From positions 23,630,711-23,694,710 of the forward strand of contig OY821741.1 in assembly GCA_963682055.1 (NCBI GenBank): 64,000 nt of DNA, read 5' to 3'. This DNA comes from Primula veris. Its lineage: Eukaryota > Streptophyta > Magnoliopsida > Ericales > Primulaceae. The translations under genes were made by a program, and so were the position numbers. The notes beneath the pieces are model-generated. The model was not told where the DNA came from and did not search any database. It was given only the letters and a program-made list of their open reading frames with translations. Below, piece by piece: positions 39,880-49,899 of the stretch; within the stretch, counting starts at the first letter, position 1; each line of letters starts with the position of its first letter.

Positions 39880-40420
39880 CTTTTTTTATTAGTTCAGACT
39901 CTTTTTTATAAGTTCGTACTCTTTTTATATGTTCAGAATTTTCTTAAATTGTTTATTATTACATCAGACTCTTTATTTATTTCAATTATAAATCAGACTG
40001 TATTATTACTATCATAAATCAGACTGTATTAAAAAATATCAAAAGAATCTCAGACTGTTTTTACAAAAACTGTAAAAAGAGTCTGAATAATACTAAAAAC
40101 AGTCTCAAAATATATTATTAAATCTTAGACCGTATTGTTACTATCATTTAAGACAATATACTAAAAAACAGTCTGAATCATTTAAGACAATATATTATTG
40201 CTCTATCTATCTCAGACTGTTTTTACAAAAACTGTAAAAAGAGTCTGAATAATAATAGAAACAATCTGAAAATATATTATTAAATCTCAGACTGTATTGT
40301 TACTATCATTTAAATCTCAGACTGTATTCTTAAAAACAGTCTGAATCAATTAAGACAATATACTAAAAAAATATCATATGAATTAGAATCTCATATTGTT
40401 TTTATTTATTTCCATCTGTA
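39880..40420. repeat. Motif-rich intron 2 (TCAGACTGTTTT/TCAGACTCTTTT)
   Basis: About fifteen copies of CAGACTGT or CAGACTCT and their reverse complements (ACAGTCTGA, AGAGTCTGA) occur in 540 bp of intron, separated by A/T-rich spacers such as TTACTATCATAAA. The flanking exons have none in the same density. Confidence 0.8.
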
Positions 40421-40670
40421 CAGTATGTCATCCTTGAAAAGTTCAATATTTCAAACCCGGACATGACAAAAGAAGCGTCCACAAAGGCTTTGTGTGTCAA
40501 ATGGGACGTCCTTTCATTCTTCAAGTTGTGTTTCTCAAGATTCACAATTGTAGACATGTGCAATGAAAAGGTATAACACTATTTTTATATAGACTGTTTT
40601 TATTCTATCTATACAATTGCTTCTGAAAAAATCGCTAATACTATTTTCATTCTTTAAATTATCATCATAG

Positions 40671-41997
40671 GGATGTAGAAAACAATCAAAAAACCTTGTT
40701 ATTTATGATGGTAAAAAGAAGCTACCTCCGAAAACAAAGAAGTTAACAGATGAGGAGTTGGAGAAAGAGATAGACGAAGATGTTGAAGATCCTCAAAATA
40801 TTTACTCTAGTTCAACAGAAGAGGAAGGGTTGGAAAACTCTAAAAATGAAGGCTCGGAAAACTCAAAAGAAGACTATAAGAGCGAATGTGAATCAGATAA
40901 AAACTTTACCATCTCCCTTAGGAAGCAATTCGGAACACCAATAACTCCAAAATTCAATGAAGTAATTGGAACATCTAAGAGCACTGAATATGACGAGGGA
41001 GGTTCCTCTGGAGGTGGCTGTTATAATTACGGTGACGATGATATGCATGTGAATGAAAGTCCAATTCAAGAAGAGAGGAAAGCAGAAGAGTCCAATGTTT
41101 ACTCTAGTTCAGCAGAAGAGGAAGGGTTGGAAAACTCTGAAAATGAAGGCTCAAAAAACTCAAAAGAAGACAATGAGAGCGAATGTGAATCAGACAAAAA
41201 CTTTACCATCTCCCTTAGGAAGCAATTCGGAACACCAATTATTCCAAAATTCAATGAAGTAATGGGAACATCTAAGAGCACTGAATATGACGAGGGAGGT
41301 CCCTCTGGAGGTGGCTATTATAATTACAGTGACAATGATATGCATGTGAATGAAAGTCCAATTCAAGAAGAGAGGAAAGAAGAAGAGTCAGAAAAAGAAG
41401 AGACCAAAGTGGCTGAATTGCAGAAAAAACTAGATGAGACAATTTTGCAAATTAAAGAGTATACAGACCTAACAACCACAATGCAGAAACACATCAACGA
41501 CCTTGGGAAATCTTTAGCTTTAGAAGAAAAATTAAAGTCCAAGTGGGTACGTGAGTGGGTACAAAAGGTTGAAAAAATGGTTGAAGAAAAGGAAATAAAA
41601 GCTAAACGCCATAAAATGCAATTCAAACTCTTCCTATCTTGTCTATTTTTTTTTTCATTAAGCTTGGTTTCCCTAAGTCAGACTGTTTGTGTTATAGAAA
41701 ATGAGCAGATGATCACCAAATACCAAAGAATTGTATCTGATCTCCAACAAAAGGCAGATTTAGAAAAAAATAAAATGAGAAACAAAGAAGTCGAGTTGAA
41801 TCAAAAAATAGAAAAATTGGAGAATGAAAAGCAGCAGCTTGAGGAGGACATGATCACCAAAAACCAAAGAAATGTCTCTGATCTCCAGCAAAAGGCAGAT
41901 TTAGAAAAAAATGAAATGAGAAACAAAGAAGTCGAGTTGAATCAAAAAATAGATACATTGAAGAATGAAAAGAAGCAGCTTGAGGAAGACCTACAAG
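40671..41997 (+). CDS. Acidic, internally duplicated coiled-coil exon of the Ulp1-like protein
   Basis: Open for 442 codons. After a basic start (KNLVIYDGKKKLPPKTKKLT) comes a tandem duplication of 99 codons (297 bp, at 40,801 and 41,098), rich in Glu and Ser, with the shared segments SDKNFTISLRKQFGTP and STEYDEGG. A second duplication of 47 codons (141 bp, at 41,709 and 41,850) contains SDLQQKADLEKN and forms the end of a long heptad-type coiled coil. Between them, 41,641-41,697 encodes a hydrophobic run (FFFSLSLVSLSQTVCVI) that looks like a membrane segment. It starts with GT, ends with AG, is 57 bp (a multiple of three) and contains a TCAGACTGTTT motif, so it may be a retained mini-intron. 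The likely role is scaffolding or oligomerisation. Confidence 0.65.
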
Positions 41998-42707
41998 GTA
42001 AAGTACCTCTATTGTAATCATATAATCTATTACTATCATAAATCAGACTGTATTAAATCTCAGTCTGTTTAAAAAATATCAATAGAATCTCAGACTGTTT
42101 TTACAAAAACTGTAAAAAGAGTCTGAATAATACAAAATTTATTTGAATATTAATGCAACTATTTTGCATTCATACTATATTACTAAAAATAGTCTGAAAA
42201 TATATTATTAAATCTCAGACTGTATTGTTACTATCATTCATAATGTATTATTAAAAACAGTCTGAAAAATATCAAATAGAAACCTTTATTTGAATATTAA
42301 TGTAACTATTTTGCATTCATACTGTATTACTAAAAACAGTCTGAAAATATATTATTAAATTTCAGACTGTATTGTTACTATCATTCATAATGTATTATTA
42401 AAAACAGTGTGAATCCCTTTCTTTTGCTTAATAAATTTCTTTCAATGAAATATATCAAATAGAAACATTTATTTGAATATTAATGCAACTATTTTGCATT
42501 CATACTGTATTACTAAAAACAGTCTAAAAATATATTATTAAATTTCAGACTGTATTGTTACTATCATTCATAATGTATTATTAAAACGGTCTGAATCCCT
42601 TTCTTTTGCTTAATAAATAGAAACCTCAGACTGTATTATTACTATCATAAATCAGACTGTATTATTTCAATGAATTATTCAGACTGTTTTTCCTCTTATT
42701 GCTGCAG
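41998..42707. repeat. Motif-rich intron 4 with a 150-185 bp minisatellite
   Basis: The intron holds about twenty motif copies arranged in a longer repeated frame: TTGAATATTAATGCAACT, TTTGCATTCATACTGTATTA and CAGTCTGAAAATATATTATT recur near 42,140, 42,292 and 42,475. The motif has therefore multiplied both singly and as part of a larger tandem unit. Confidence 0.75.
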
Positions 42708-43340
42708 GGGAACATGAGCTAATAGAAGGGCTATACAATGATGCACATGTGTATGCGGCACACGACTACTCACAAAAGTGTCGAATCGATGAAGTTATAA
42801 ATGATGCTCTCCTAAATGCGGATATACAGACTCCACAACTAGATTTAATCCGCAAGGAAATTCTGGAAAGACTCGGTTTTGATTATGATGGTCCGGGATC
42901 CAACATTCTCCGTATCAGAGCAAGAACAGATAGGAGACCACCAGTAAAGTACACACCAAGTAAAATAGACTCTCCAACAAAAAACACAGAAAATGAGACC
43001 AGCTACGGAAACGTAAGCAAGTTGATCAAGATGACAAGTCTGAAATGGTCACAGACGTAGGCGCTCCTGATTCGTTGTTGGAAAAACCAAATAAAAAACT
43101 AAAGGGTGGACGAATAGCAAAGAAGAGAGCATAAAAAAAGAAATCTCCTGAACAGGACGACCAAGGTGACGAAGGCAATTTCCCGCTAATTGACTTCAGT
43201 AGTCTAGAAGACCATGTACCGGACAAAACAGAGAGAGCACATGACATCATCACAAATAAAAACGAGAATGATATCACAACAAAGCTCCCTGACAACATCT
43301 TCTACAAAATTCAAAAAATTCACAACGCGAATGGACCATT
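42708..43340 (+). pseudogene. Linker exon of the Ulp1-like gene with frameshift and stop
   Basis: The exon opens in phase (EHELIEGLYNDAHVYAAHDY) and is readable to about 43,020. After that the meaningful frame shifts by one base (DDKSEMVTDVGAPDS), meets a TAA at about 43,132 inside a poly-Lys A-tract, and then continues open (FPLIDFSSLEDHVPDK, ITTKLPDNIFYKIQ) to a GTAAGT donor. The frame after the lesion joins correctly to exon 6 (FAALFSKLGSTNKDYFITLN). This shows that the downstream frame is the ancestral one and that two lesions have accumulated here. Confidence 0.65.
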
Positions 43341-43767
43341 GTAAGTCAGACTCTTTTTATTTTTGTGTTTATGATACAATTAGGTCTCACACTCTTTACA
43401 TTTAGGTTTTCCTCAGACTGTTTAAAACAGTATGAATTGTTTTAATGAAGACTGTTTTGTGTTTATGATAGTTTTATATAGCTCAGACTCTTTTTAAATA
43501 TAGTTCAGACTGTTTTGTTATACAAGCTCCAGACTGTTTTTGTGTTGTTGTTTAAGTGTAATCAGACTGTTTTCTGTAAGAAAAAAAAATGATCAATTGT
43601 GTTTTTATATACAACTTTTAATGTTTTTTTTTATCTCAGACTGTTTTGTTGTCAGACTGTTTTTTTCAATCTCAGACTGTTTTTTTCAATCTCATACTGT
43701 TTTGTTGTCATACTGTTTTTTTCAATCTCAGACTGTTTTGTGCTTACTATAAAATTTTAATTTACAG

Positions 43768-44866
43768 TGCCGCCTTGTTCTCAAAACTCGGTTCAACCAA
43801 TAAGGATTATTTCATCACTCTCAACGACATCTACAACTTAATTAATGGCCAGTTGCTATGCAATAATGTAAGTATACAAGGATCATACAATTTAATTGCT
43901 TGCTTACAAGCTCTTGTACTCAGATTCTTTCTAAAACTTATCTTTATCGCAGACTCTTACAAGTATACACACATATTGAAGCAAGGGTACAAGGCAAAGT
44001 CTACAAAAACATTCAATATATTGACCTCCATATTATGGGTAAAAACACAAACTCTTTTTATGTTGTCAATGCATCACTTTGTTTCTTTACAAAAAGAGTC
44101 TGAGATTTTATCTTAAACCTTTTCGTTGTTGTTTGGTTTGTAATTTTTTTTAAAAGACAGAAAAAGATACGAGGATGTGCTCGATACGAAAATCACCGAT
44201 TTGCTGAGGAAGCATGTTCAGAACGGATACAAGTTATTGTTCTTCCCTATTAACTCGAATAGGAACCGACCCATTGATGTAGAGGTAGACCACTGAACTC
44301 TATTGGTTCTAAACGTCGAGGCAAAGAAGTGGAGTTTTTATAACAGCAACATACCTCTTTGCAATATCAACAGACCAGACCCTTACCTTGATGACGCCAA
44401 ACTAGTGGTAATTCAGACTCTTTTTAAAATATAACTGTCTGAATTAGCAAAAACTACCCTCTTCTTCTTAATGTATATATTTTTTGTTATGTTACAGATG
44501 GCCTTTGTACAAGAAAAATTGAAAATGATAGCTGATGTGCCCTCTTTCTCACTTGATTCACAAGATGGGTACACATTAGACATTGTAACAGACTGCCCCT
44601 ATCAAGGAGCCACGTAAGAAAAATATGCACACTACAGATATTCAGACTGTTTTTACTATGCATCTAAATCAAAATTAATTTTACATGTTTTATTTTTTTA
44701 CAGATTAGACTGTGCATTGTATGTGTGCTACAACATGGAGACAATCATCAATGATGAACCTGTCACAAGAGAGACGACTTCAGACAAGATACTAGAGTTC
44801 AAGGCCAAGATAATAACGAGAATCGTCAATCGATACATATCAGTCAACACAAAGAGTCTGAATTAA
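43768..44866 (+). pseudogene. Ulp1-type cysteine protease domain
   Basis: Exon 6 encodes the substrate-groove start (LNDIYNLINGQLLCNN). Exon 8 encodes YKLLFFPINSNRNRP and the catalytic histidine block VEVDH, where the conserved Trp codon after His is TGA (44,294-44,296). It is followed by TLLVLNVEAKKWSFYNS. Exon 9 carries the oxyanion Gln in CPYQG. Exon 10 carries the catalytic Cys in LDCALY, spaced Gln-x5-Cys as in Ulp1. At the usual Asp position of the triad there is Asn (YNS), which may be family-specific or a loss. The final codons KSLN plus stop coincide with an AGAGTCTGAATTAA motif. Four introns interrupt the domain and contain the dispersed motif. The nonsense codon makes the catalytic part dead. 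Confidence 0.8.
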
Positions 44867-46081
44867 CAAAAACAGTTTGATTGATGTAAATATTAGTTGT
44901 AAACAGTCTGAATGGAAAAATAGTTTATTATTTTGTAAACATTCTGAATAGAAAAGAGTTCTATTATTTTGTTCGAATATGATTTTTGTAAAATATTTTG
45001 TTTCATTTTGTTTTTCTTACGCCAATATATTTTTCAATGAATCTTAAGACTATATTATTACTATCAATCTTAATGTATTATTAAAAACAGTATGAAAACA
45101 TATAAAAAATGTATTTATACTGTATTACTAAAAACAGTCTGAAAATATATTATTAAATCTCAGACTGTATTATTACTATCTATTATACTGTATTATTATA
45201 AACAGTCTGAATCATTAGAATCTCATACTGTTTCAGAAAGAATCTCAGACTGTTTCAGTACTCAAACAATTCAGATTGTTTTAAAAAAGTCTATTAAAAA
45301 AGAGTCTGAATAATATGATTGTTGTAACTAGTTTGCTTCATTTTATTTCTTCCGTTAATATATTTCAATGAAATATAAACAGTCTAAAAAAATATTATTA
45401 AATCTCAGACTGTATTATTACAATCTGAATCATTTACGACAATATACTAAAAAAACATCATATGACATATATCATTAGAATCTCAGACTGTTTTTATGTT
45501 CATTAGAGTATCATACTACTTTTATGTTCATTAGAGTATCATACTGTTTTCAGAAATAATCTCAGACTGTTTCAGTACTCACACAATTCAGACTGTTTTA
45601 AAGAAGTATATTGACTAATAAAAAAGAGTCTGAATAATATGATTGATGTAACTAGTTTTCTTCGTTTTCTTTATTATAATATATTTTCAATGAAATATAT
45701 CAATAGAATCTCACACTGTATTATTACAATCATAAAAATCAGACTGTATTGTTAAAAACAGTCTGAAAACATATAAACAGTCTGTATTACAATCATAATC
45801 TCAGACTGTTTTTAATACAAAACTGTAAAAAGAGTCTGAATATTATTACAAAATTTATTTGAATATTAATGCAACTATTTGAATAAAAATCAGACTGTAT
45901 TATTAAAAATAGTCTGAAAACATATAAACAGTCTGTATTACAATCATAATCTCATACTGTTTTTAATACAAAACTGTAAAAAGAGTCTGAATATTATTAC
46001 AAAAGAGTCTGATCTGTAAAAAGGCCAACATCATATACATCTAAAAAAAGTCTAATATAAACCTAAAACATCTATTCACGA
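44867..46081. repeat. Motif-packed intergenic space between the convergent genes
   Basis: Between the stop codons of the protease and transposase genes, 1.2 kb contain about forty copies of CAGACTGT, ACAGTCTGA, AGAGTCTGA and near variants (CATACTGT, CAGACTAT) in both orientations. Words such as AATCTCAGACTGTATTATTA are repeated. No open frame. The region must also hold both polyadenylation sites, which I could not separate from the A/T background. Confidence 0.8.
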
Positions 46082-46608
46082 TCACCCTTCAGAAGAAAGC
46101 TTCTCTTTGCACGTCCGTTGATTATGATTTGCATATTTCTTGCACCTCCCGCGTTGATTAGCTTTCTTCATTTTCGCGACTGGATTTGCTTCACCACCTG
46201 ATAGAATACGCTTCTTTTGAGGCCTTCCTGGAGGCCTTGATGTTTCTGGAGGTTTAATGTTTGACTCATTAATCAACTCAGAATCTCGCCAAATAGAACT
46301 AGGGACTGGGTTGATTGGCGTATTGTACGAACTTCGATAAATGTCCACAAAGAACCATTTTTCAACAAAATCCTCCATAGGCAGTTTGCCCCTAAAAATA
46401 CACAAAACTGCATGTTGGCACGGGAACCCAGTCCTCTTCCATTCATGACATGAGCATTGCCGATGTCCCAGGTCCACGTATTCGGATGGAGCTGACAACA
46501 TTTCATATTTCCAAAACCCTGACCTCACAACCAAAAACGACAAACCGTTGTGAATGAATGTGTCCCACTTTTCTTGGTAGAAAGGACACAGAACACCTTT
46601 CCATGTTG

Positions 46609-46753
46609 CTGCAAAAAAAAAAACATAACCAAAAAACTCTTAAAAACGTATACCTAGTAAAAACAGTCTGATATGATGACAATGACAACACGAATTCACA
46701 TAACAGTCTGAGTTGCAACAAAATAATCTAACTTAACAGAAAAAAGTCCAAAC
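46609..46753 (-). other. Transposase intron 2
   Basis: It has a GTTTGG donor and a TTTTTGCAG acceptor on the minus strand. It holds three to four motif copies (CAGTCTGA), although only 145 bp long. Confidence 0.7.
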
Positions 46754-47299
46754 CTGCTTTGATTCTTCTTTCATCGAACCATTTCATCAATTTCAATCTT
46801 AGCTTATCAACCAGTTCAGTGATAGGTAATTCTCTAATATCATTGATCCAATTATTGAATGATTCCACAGCATTGGAAGTTGTCTCACCATATCGCGACT
46901 TTACACAATATGCTTCGGCCCATTTCATAGGAGTGCAATTCTGCATAAATTCATCTATTTTACGACCCCCCATATTGCGCAACAACTTCATATTCTGTTC
47001 AAACAGAGGAATTGTAGCAGAAGTTGCACAAGTTTGCAACAAATTAATAATTTCAGTCCTTTTTGTTCCATCACCGCCACTAAACTTCAATTTCAAATTA
47101 TCCTTCAAATGGCGTAGACAGTAATAATGGTCTACATTGGGAAAAATGCGAGACATACCATCCAACAAACCAATATGTCTGTCCGAGAAAAATGTCGAAG
47201 GACGGTCATCACCTATAGTTAACTTCAATTGTTCTAGAAACCAACCCCAATTATCAATATTCTCACTGCTAACAATAGCAAAAGCAAGTGGATACAACC

Positions 47300-47716
47300 C
47301 TGTAACATTAAGAAACTCAAAAACAGTCTGATAACACACAAAAAGTCTGATAACAAAAACAGTCTGATAATAAAACAGTCTGATAAAAAAACAGTCTGAT
47401 AACAAAAACAGTCTGATAACAAAACAGTCTGAGATAAAAAAATTCTAAAATAACAAAAAACAGTCTGATAACAAAAACAGTCTGATAACCAAACAGTCTG
47501 ACATAAAAAAAACATTAAAAGTTGTATATAACAACACAATTGATCAATTTTTTTCTTACATAAAACAATCTAATTACACTTAAACAACAACATAAAAACA
47601 GTTTAGGCTTGTATAACAAAACAGTCTGAACTAAATTTAAAAACAATCTGAGTTATATAAATCATCAATGTAACAAAAAACAAACAAAAAAGCAGCTTGA
47701 AAAAGGAAAAACAAAC
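47300..47716 (-). other. Transposase intron 1, motif-rich
   Basis: It has a GTTTGT donor and a TGTTACAG acceptor on the minus strand. On the plus strand it reads as a run of AAAACAGTCTGATAACA units, about twelve in 300 bp. The frames that read through it, rich in CYQTVF and LSDCF, are translations of the motif and not protein. Confidence 0.8.
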
Positions 47717-48807
47717 CTTTATTACCATTCTTGCCGACTGCGGACAATAAAACACCCTTATATTTTCCTTTTAAAAAAGTTCCGTCAATGAAAAGCATGG
47801 GGCGAACAACTTTAAACCCTTTTATGCAGCCATGAAGAGAGAAAAATACCCTTTTGAATTGATTTGAACCATTCCCATCCTTATCAACTTCCAGGACACT
47901 GCGACTTCCAGGATTTGTCGATTTTAAACCCACAAAATACCTCTCTAATTGGTTGTATGATTCATCGATATCCCCACTGTGTATTCCGCTGGCCATCTGG
48001 ACAACATTCCAAGCTTTATAATAGCTTATCTCCAACCCATAACCAATCCTTAAATGCGATATTATAGCAGAAGGAGCTAAATTTGGATTTTCCCTCACAT
48101 ATTCATTCATTCATTATGTTCGATATGAGCTTGCTATTTACATGCTTGTTCAGAGCACCTGGAGCTAAGTTTTGGCATGTATGCTGTGATTCAAACTTTC
48201 TATACTTAAATTTTTGGTCTGAGGTCCACACACCAGCATATATGTACCAGGTACAACCAATATTATCCCTCTCTTCACAAAAAGCGACCACCCTATCTGA
48301 TGAATTCCTTCCAAAATAGGGGACATGACCTTCATATATACAAAATTTCCGTAATGACTCTCTAAAGTGATCAACACAACTAAACAACTGCCCAACCCCA
48401 GTTATCAAGTTTGCCCACTCACTCGTTTTATAAACCTTCCTAACAGCTAAAATAGAACCTGCATCACAACAATCATCCTCTTCCGAAAATTCAGAACAAT
48501 CAGCACTTATTTCCTTCGAAGTACCAACAGTGCAAGTGGATACAGTCCCAACAAAAACTAGAATCTCTACTATTTTTTTTCCCAACACGTTAAACAGAGC
48601 GACCATATCTTTCAACTCATCATCCGATCTCAACAAACATCGCTCATCTCTAATTGCTAAGTAGTTTAGAGACACTGAATCCAAATTCAAGCTAAATCTA
48701 TTACTTATTGTATGTAATAACTACACATAGGTCATACGCTTATTCAGCGCAACAGGGACACATTTATCATTATATCGACAATACATTACTAAATCAAACG
48801 AATCCAT

Positions 48808-49673
48808 CAGAAAAAATACCTGTGCACAAAAAACATAACAACAATTGATCTCTAAAATAGTCTGAAACAGACTAAATAAGAATAATAATAAAACAAAAAC
48901 AATTGATCTGTAAAAAGAACTCTAAATAATTGATTTGTAAAACAGTCTGAATACAAGAAATATGAACTCTTGAATACAATAGCTCAGACTGTTTTTTAAT
49001 AATAAACGCAATTGATCTCTAAAAACCTAACAAAAACATACATTGTGTTACAGAAAACAGTCTGAGTTATTATAATACAATAGCTCAGACTGTTTATAAT
49101 AACTCAGACTGTTTTCTGTAACTCTTGAATACAATAGCTCAGACTGTTTTTTAAAAACAGTCTGAATACAAGAAAAAACAGTATGAACTCTTGAATTTTA
49201 ATAATACAAAATCATACATTGTGTTACAGAACAGTCTCAATTATTATAATAAACACTGTTTTTTAAAACAGTCTGAATACAAAAACAGTATGAAGTATTG
49301 AATTTTAATAATAAACGCAATTGATCTCTAAAACCTAACAAAAACATGCATTGTGTTACAGAAAACAGTATGAGTTAAAAAACAGCAATTTGAGCTAGCA
49401 ATTTGAGCTAAACTCAGCAAGAAAAACGAAGCTAGCAATAAAAAACAATGTGAAGGTTCTAGAGAGAGAGATAACCTGTCCGTCGGAGATAGATAGAGCA
49501 ATTTGAAAAAATTCGTTCAGTGAGAGAGATGATTTAGAGAGAGATATACAACTAATAGTTTAGAGAGATGGTTTACAGAGAGAGAGATGGAGAGAGATGG
49601 TTTAGAGAGAGAGAGATACAACTGATATATGGTTTAAAAAAACAGAATATATATATTATATATAGTGGACCAA
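48808..49673 (-). promoter_or_regulatory. Upstream region of the transposase gene
   Basis: Going away from the start codon there is first a segment with about eighteen CAGACTGT or ACAGTCTGA motifs (48,860-49,400), some arranged as facing pairs (CTCAGACTGTTTATAATAAC next to its inverse). Then comes a GA-rich leader-like tract (GAGAGAGAG, 49,460-49,620) and a TATATATATTATATATA stretch (49,647-49,664) before the terminal repeat. The TATA-like stretch and the purine tract suggest the promoter and 5' leader. A leader splice near 48,830 (ACAGGTATTTTTTCTGATGG, minus strand) is possible. Confidence 0.45.
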
Positions 49674-49787
49674 TCCTTAATTAGTTTCAGAAATAATGGA
49701 CCAATCCTTAAATAAATTTTATAGCCGGACCAATCCTTAAATACATTTGTTTTCATGGTCCAATCCTTAATTTTCTCTTTTTTTTAA
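49674..49787. repeat. Right terminal repeat of the MULE
   Basis: It contains GGACCAATCCTTAA three times and ends CATGGTCCAATCCTTAATTT. The reverse complement matches the left terminus at 37,570-37,666 except for a 34-bp internal segment missing on the left. The direct copy at 38,294-38,416 retains that segment. Confidence 0.8.
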
Positions 49788-49899
49788 GGAACATAAGTGG
49801 AATTACGGTGAGGCTTTTGCTCCAAGTAAAAAAAAAATATTACGGTTTAGACTGTGAAATTACCAAATTGTCAATGCGTTGAAATCTGAAAATTTTACA

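Larger units (their letters stand above)
38546..44866 (+). pseudogene. Ulp1-like (C48) protease gene of the MULE, decayed
   Basis: I reconstruct ten exons: 38,546-38,554; 39,117-39,854; 40,424-40,570; 40,671-41,997; 42,708-43,340; 43,768-43,867; about 43,953-44,038; about 44,157-44,407; 44,498-44,613; 44,704-44,866. All introns use GT-AG, and codon phases fit except around exon 7. The product would be about 1,150-1,200 residues: a globular N-terminal region, an acidic and coiled-coil middle, and a C-terminal Ulp1-type cysteine protease (SUMO or ubiquitin-like peptidase family). The start MVKKHIAIKPS was chosen because exon 1 ends in a GTAAGT donor and joins in phase. Lesions: a frameshift near 43,020, a TAA at about 43,132, a TGA at 44,294 and an unclear exon 7. 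The gene therefore cannot make the full protein, though exons 1-4 remain open. Its role in the element is unknown; anti-silencing is a hypothesis. Confidence 0.75.
46082..48807 (-). pseudogene. MURA-type (MuDR) transposase, nearly intact
   Basis: Three exons: 48,807-47,717; 47,299-46,754; 46,608-46,082. Apart from one 4-bp insertion the phases close exactly, giving about 719 residues, normal for MURA. Order: N-terminal MuDR region; a DNA-binding part (about 120-210) with FCEERDNIGCTWYIY and a Cys/His end (SQHTC); a DDE catalytic core with Asp in LFIDGTF (about 339), Asp in FFSDRHIG (about 402), the CLRHLKDN motif, and Glu in NAVESFNN (about 508); then a SWIM zinc finger, CSCHEWKRTGFPCQH (about 596-610); and a basic tail with a degenerate zinc knuckle. 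It would cut the element's ends in the nucleus. Lesions: TAG at 48,721-48,723 (about codon 29) and a 4-bp ATGA slippage near 48,110. The start follows the exon frame upstream of the TAG; a downstream start within LNLDSVSLN is possible. Confidence 0.88.
37570..49787. mobile_element. Mutator-like element with mudrA and Ulp1-like genes
   Basis: About 12.2 kb bounded by inverted copies of a terminal sequence: 37,570-37,666 (reading GGATTGGACTATGGAAACAA inward) and 49,674-49,787 (TTTTCATGGTCCAATCC at the right end). The arms contain repeated GGATTGGTCC or GGACCAATCC words and differ by an internal deletion in the left one. Inside are a plus-strand Ulp1-like protease gene and a minus-strand MURA transposase, converging at 44,866 and 46,082. 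MULEs that carry Ulp1-like genes are known (Kaonashi elements of Arabidopsis, CUMULE of melon). The expected 9-bp target duplication could not be fixed because the borders run into A or T tracts. A further direct copy of the right terminus lies at 38,294-38,416. Confidence 0.8.

Noticed and set aside
40900..41700. A membrane anchor in the Ulp1-like protein
   Set aside because: The only hydrophobic run coincides with a GT...AG segment containing the intronic motif and sits in the middle of a coiled coil; a retained mini-intron or insertion explains it better.
43540..43752. A Phe, Ser and Cys-rich frame in the Ulp1-like gene
   Set aside because: It lies in an intron and repeats the translation of TCAGACTGTTTT; not protein coding.
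46130..46260. A functional CCHC zinc knuckle at the transposase C-terminus
   Set aside because: The expected second Cys is Tyr and the spacing is short (CKKYANHNQRTC), so only a degenerate knuckle is claimed.
47234..47539. Frame with repeated LSDCF/YQTVF words near the transposase
   Set aside because: It is transposase intron 1, i.e. the motif run, with correct splice sites on both sides.
37561..49800. A 9-bp target-site duplication for the MULE
   Set aside because: The candidate nonamers next to the termini are A-runs on the left and T-runs on the right; they do not match as a direct repeat, so borders are left approximate.
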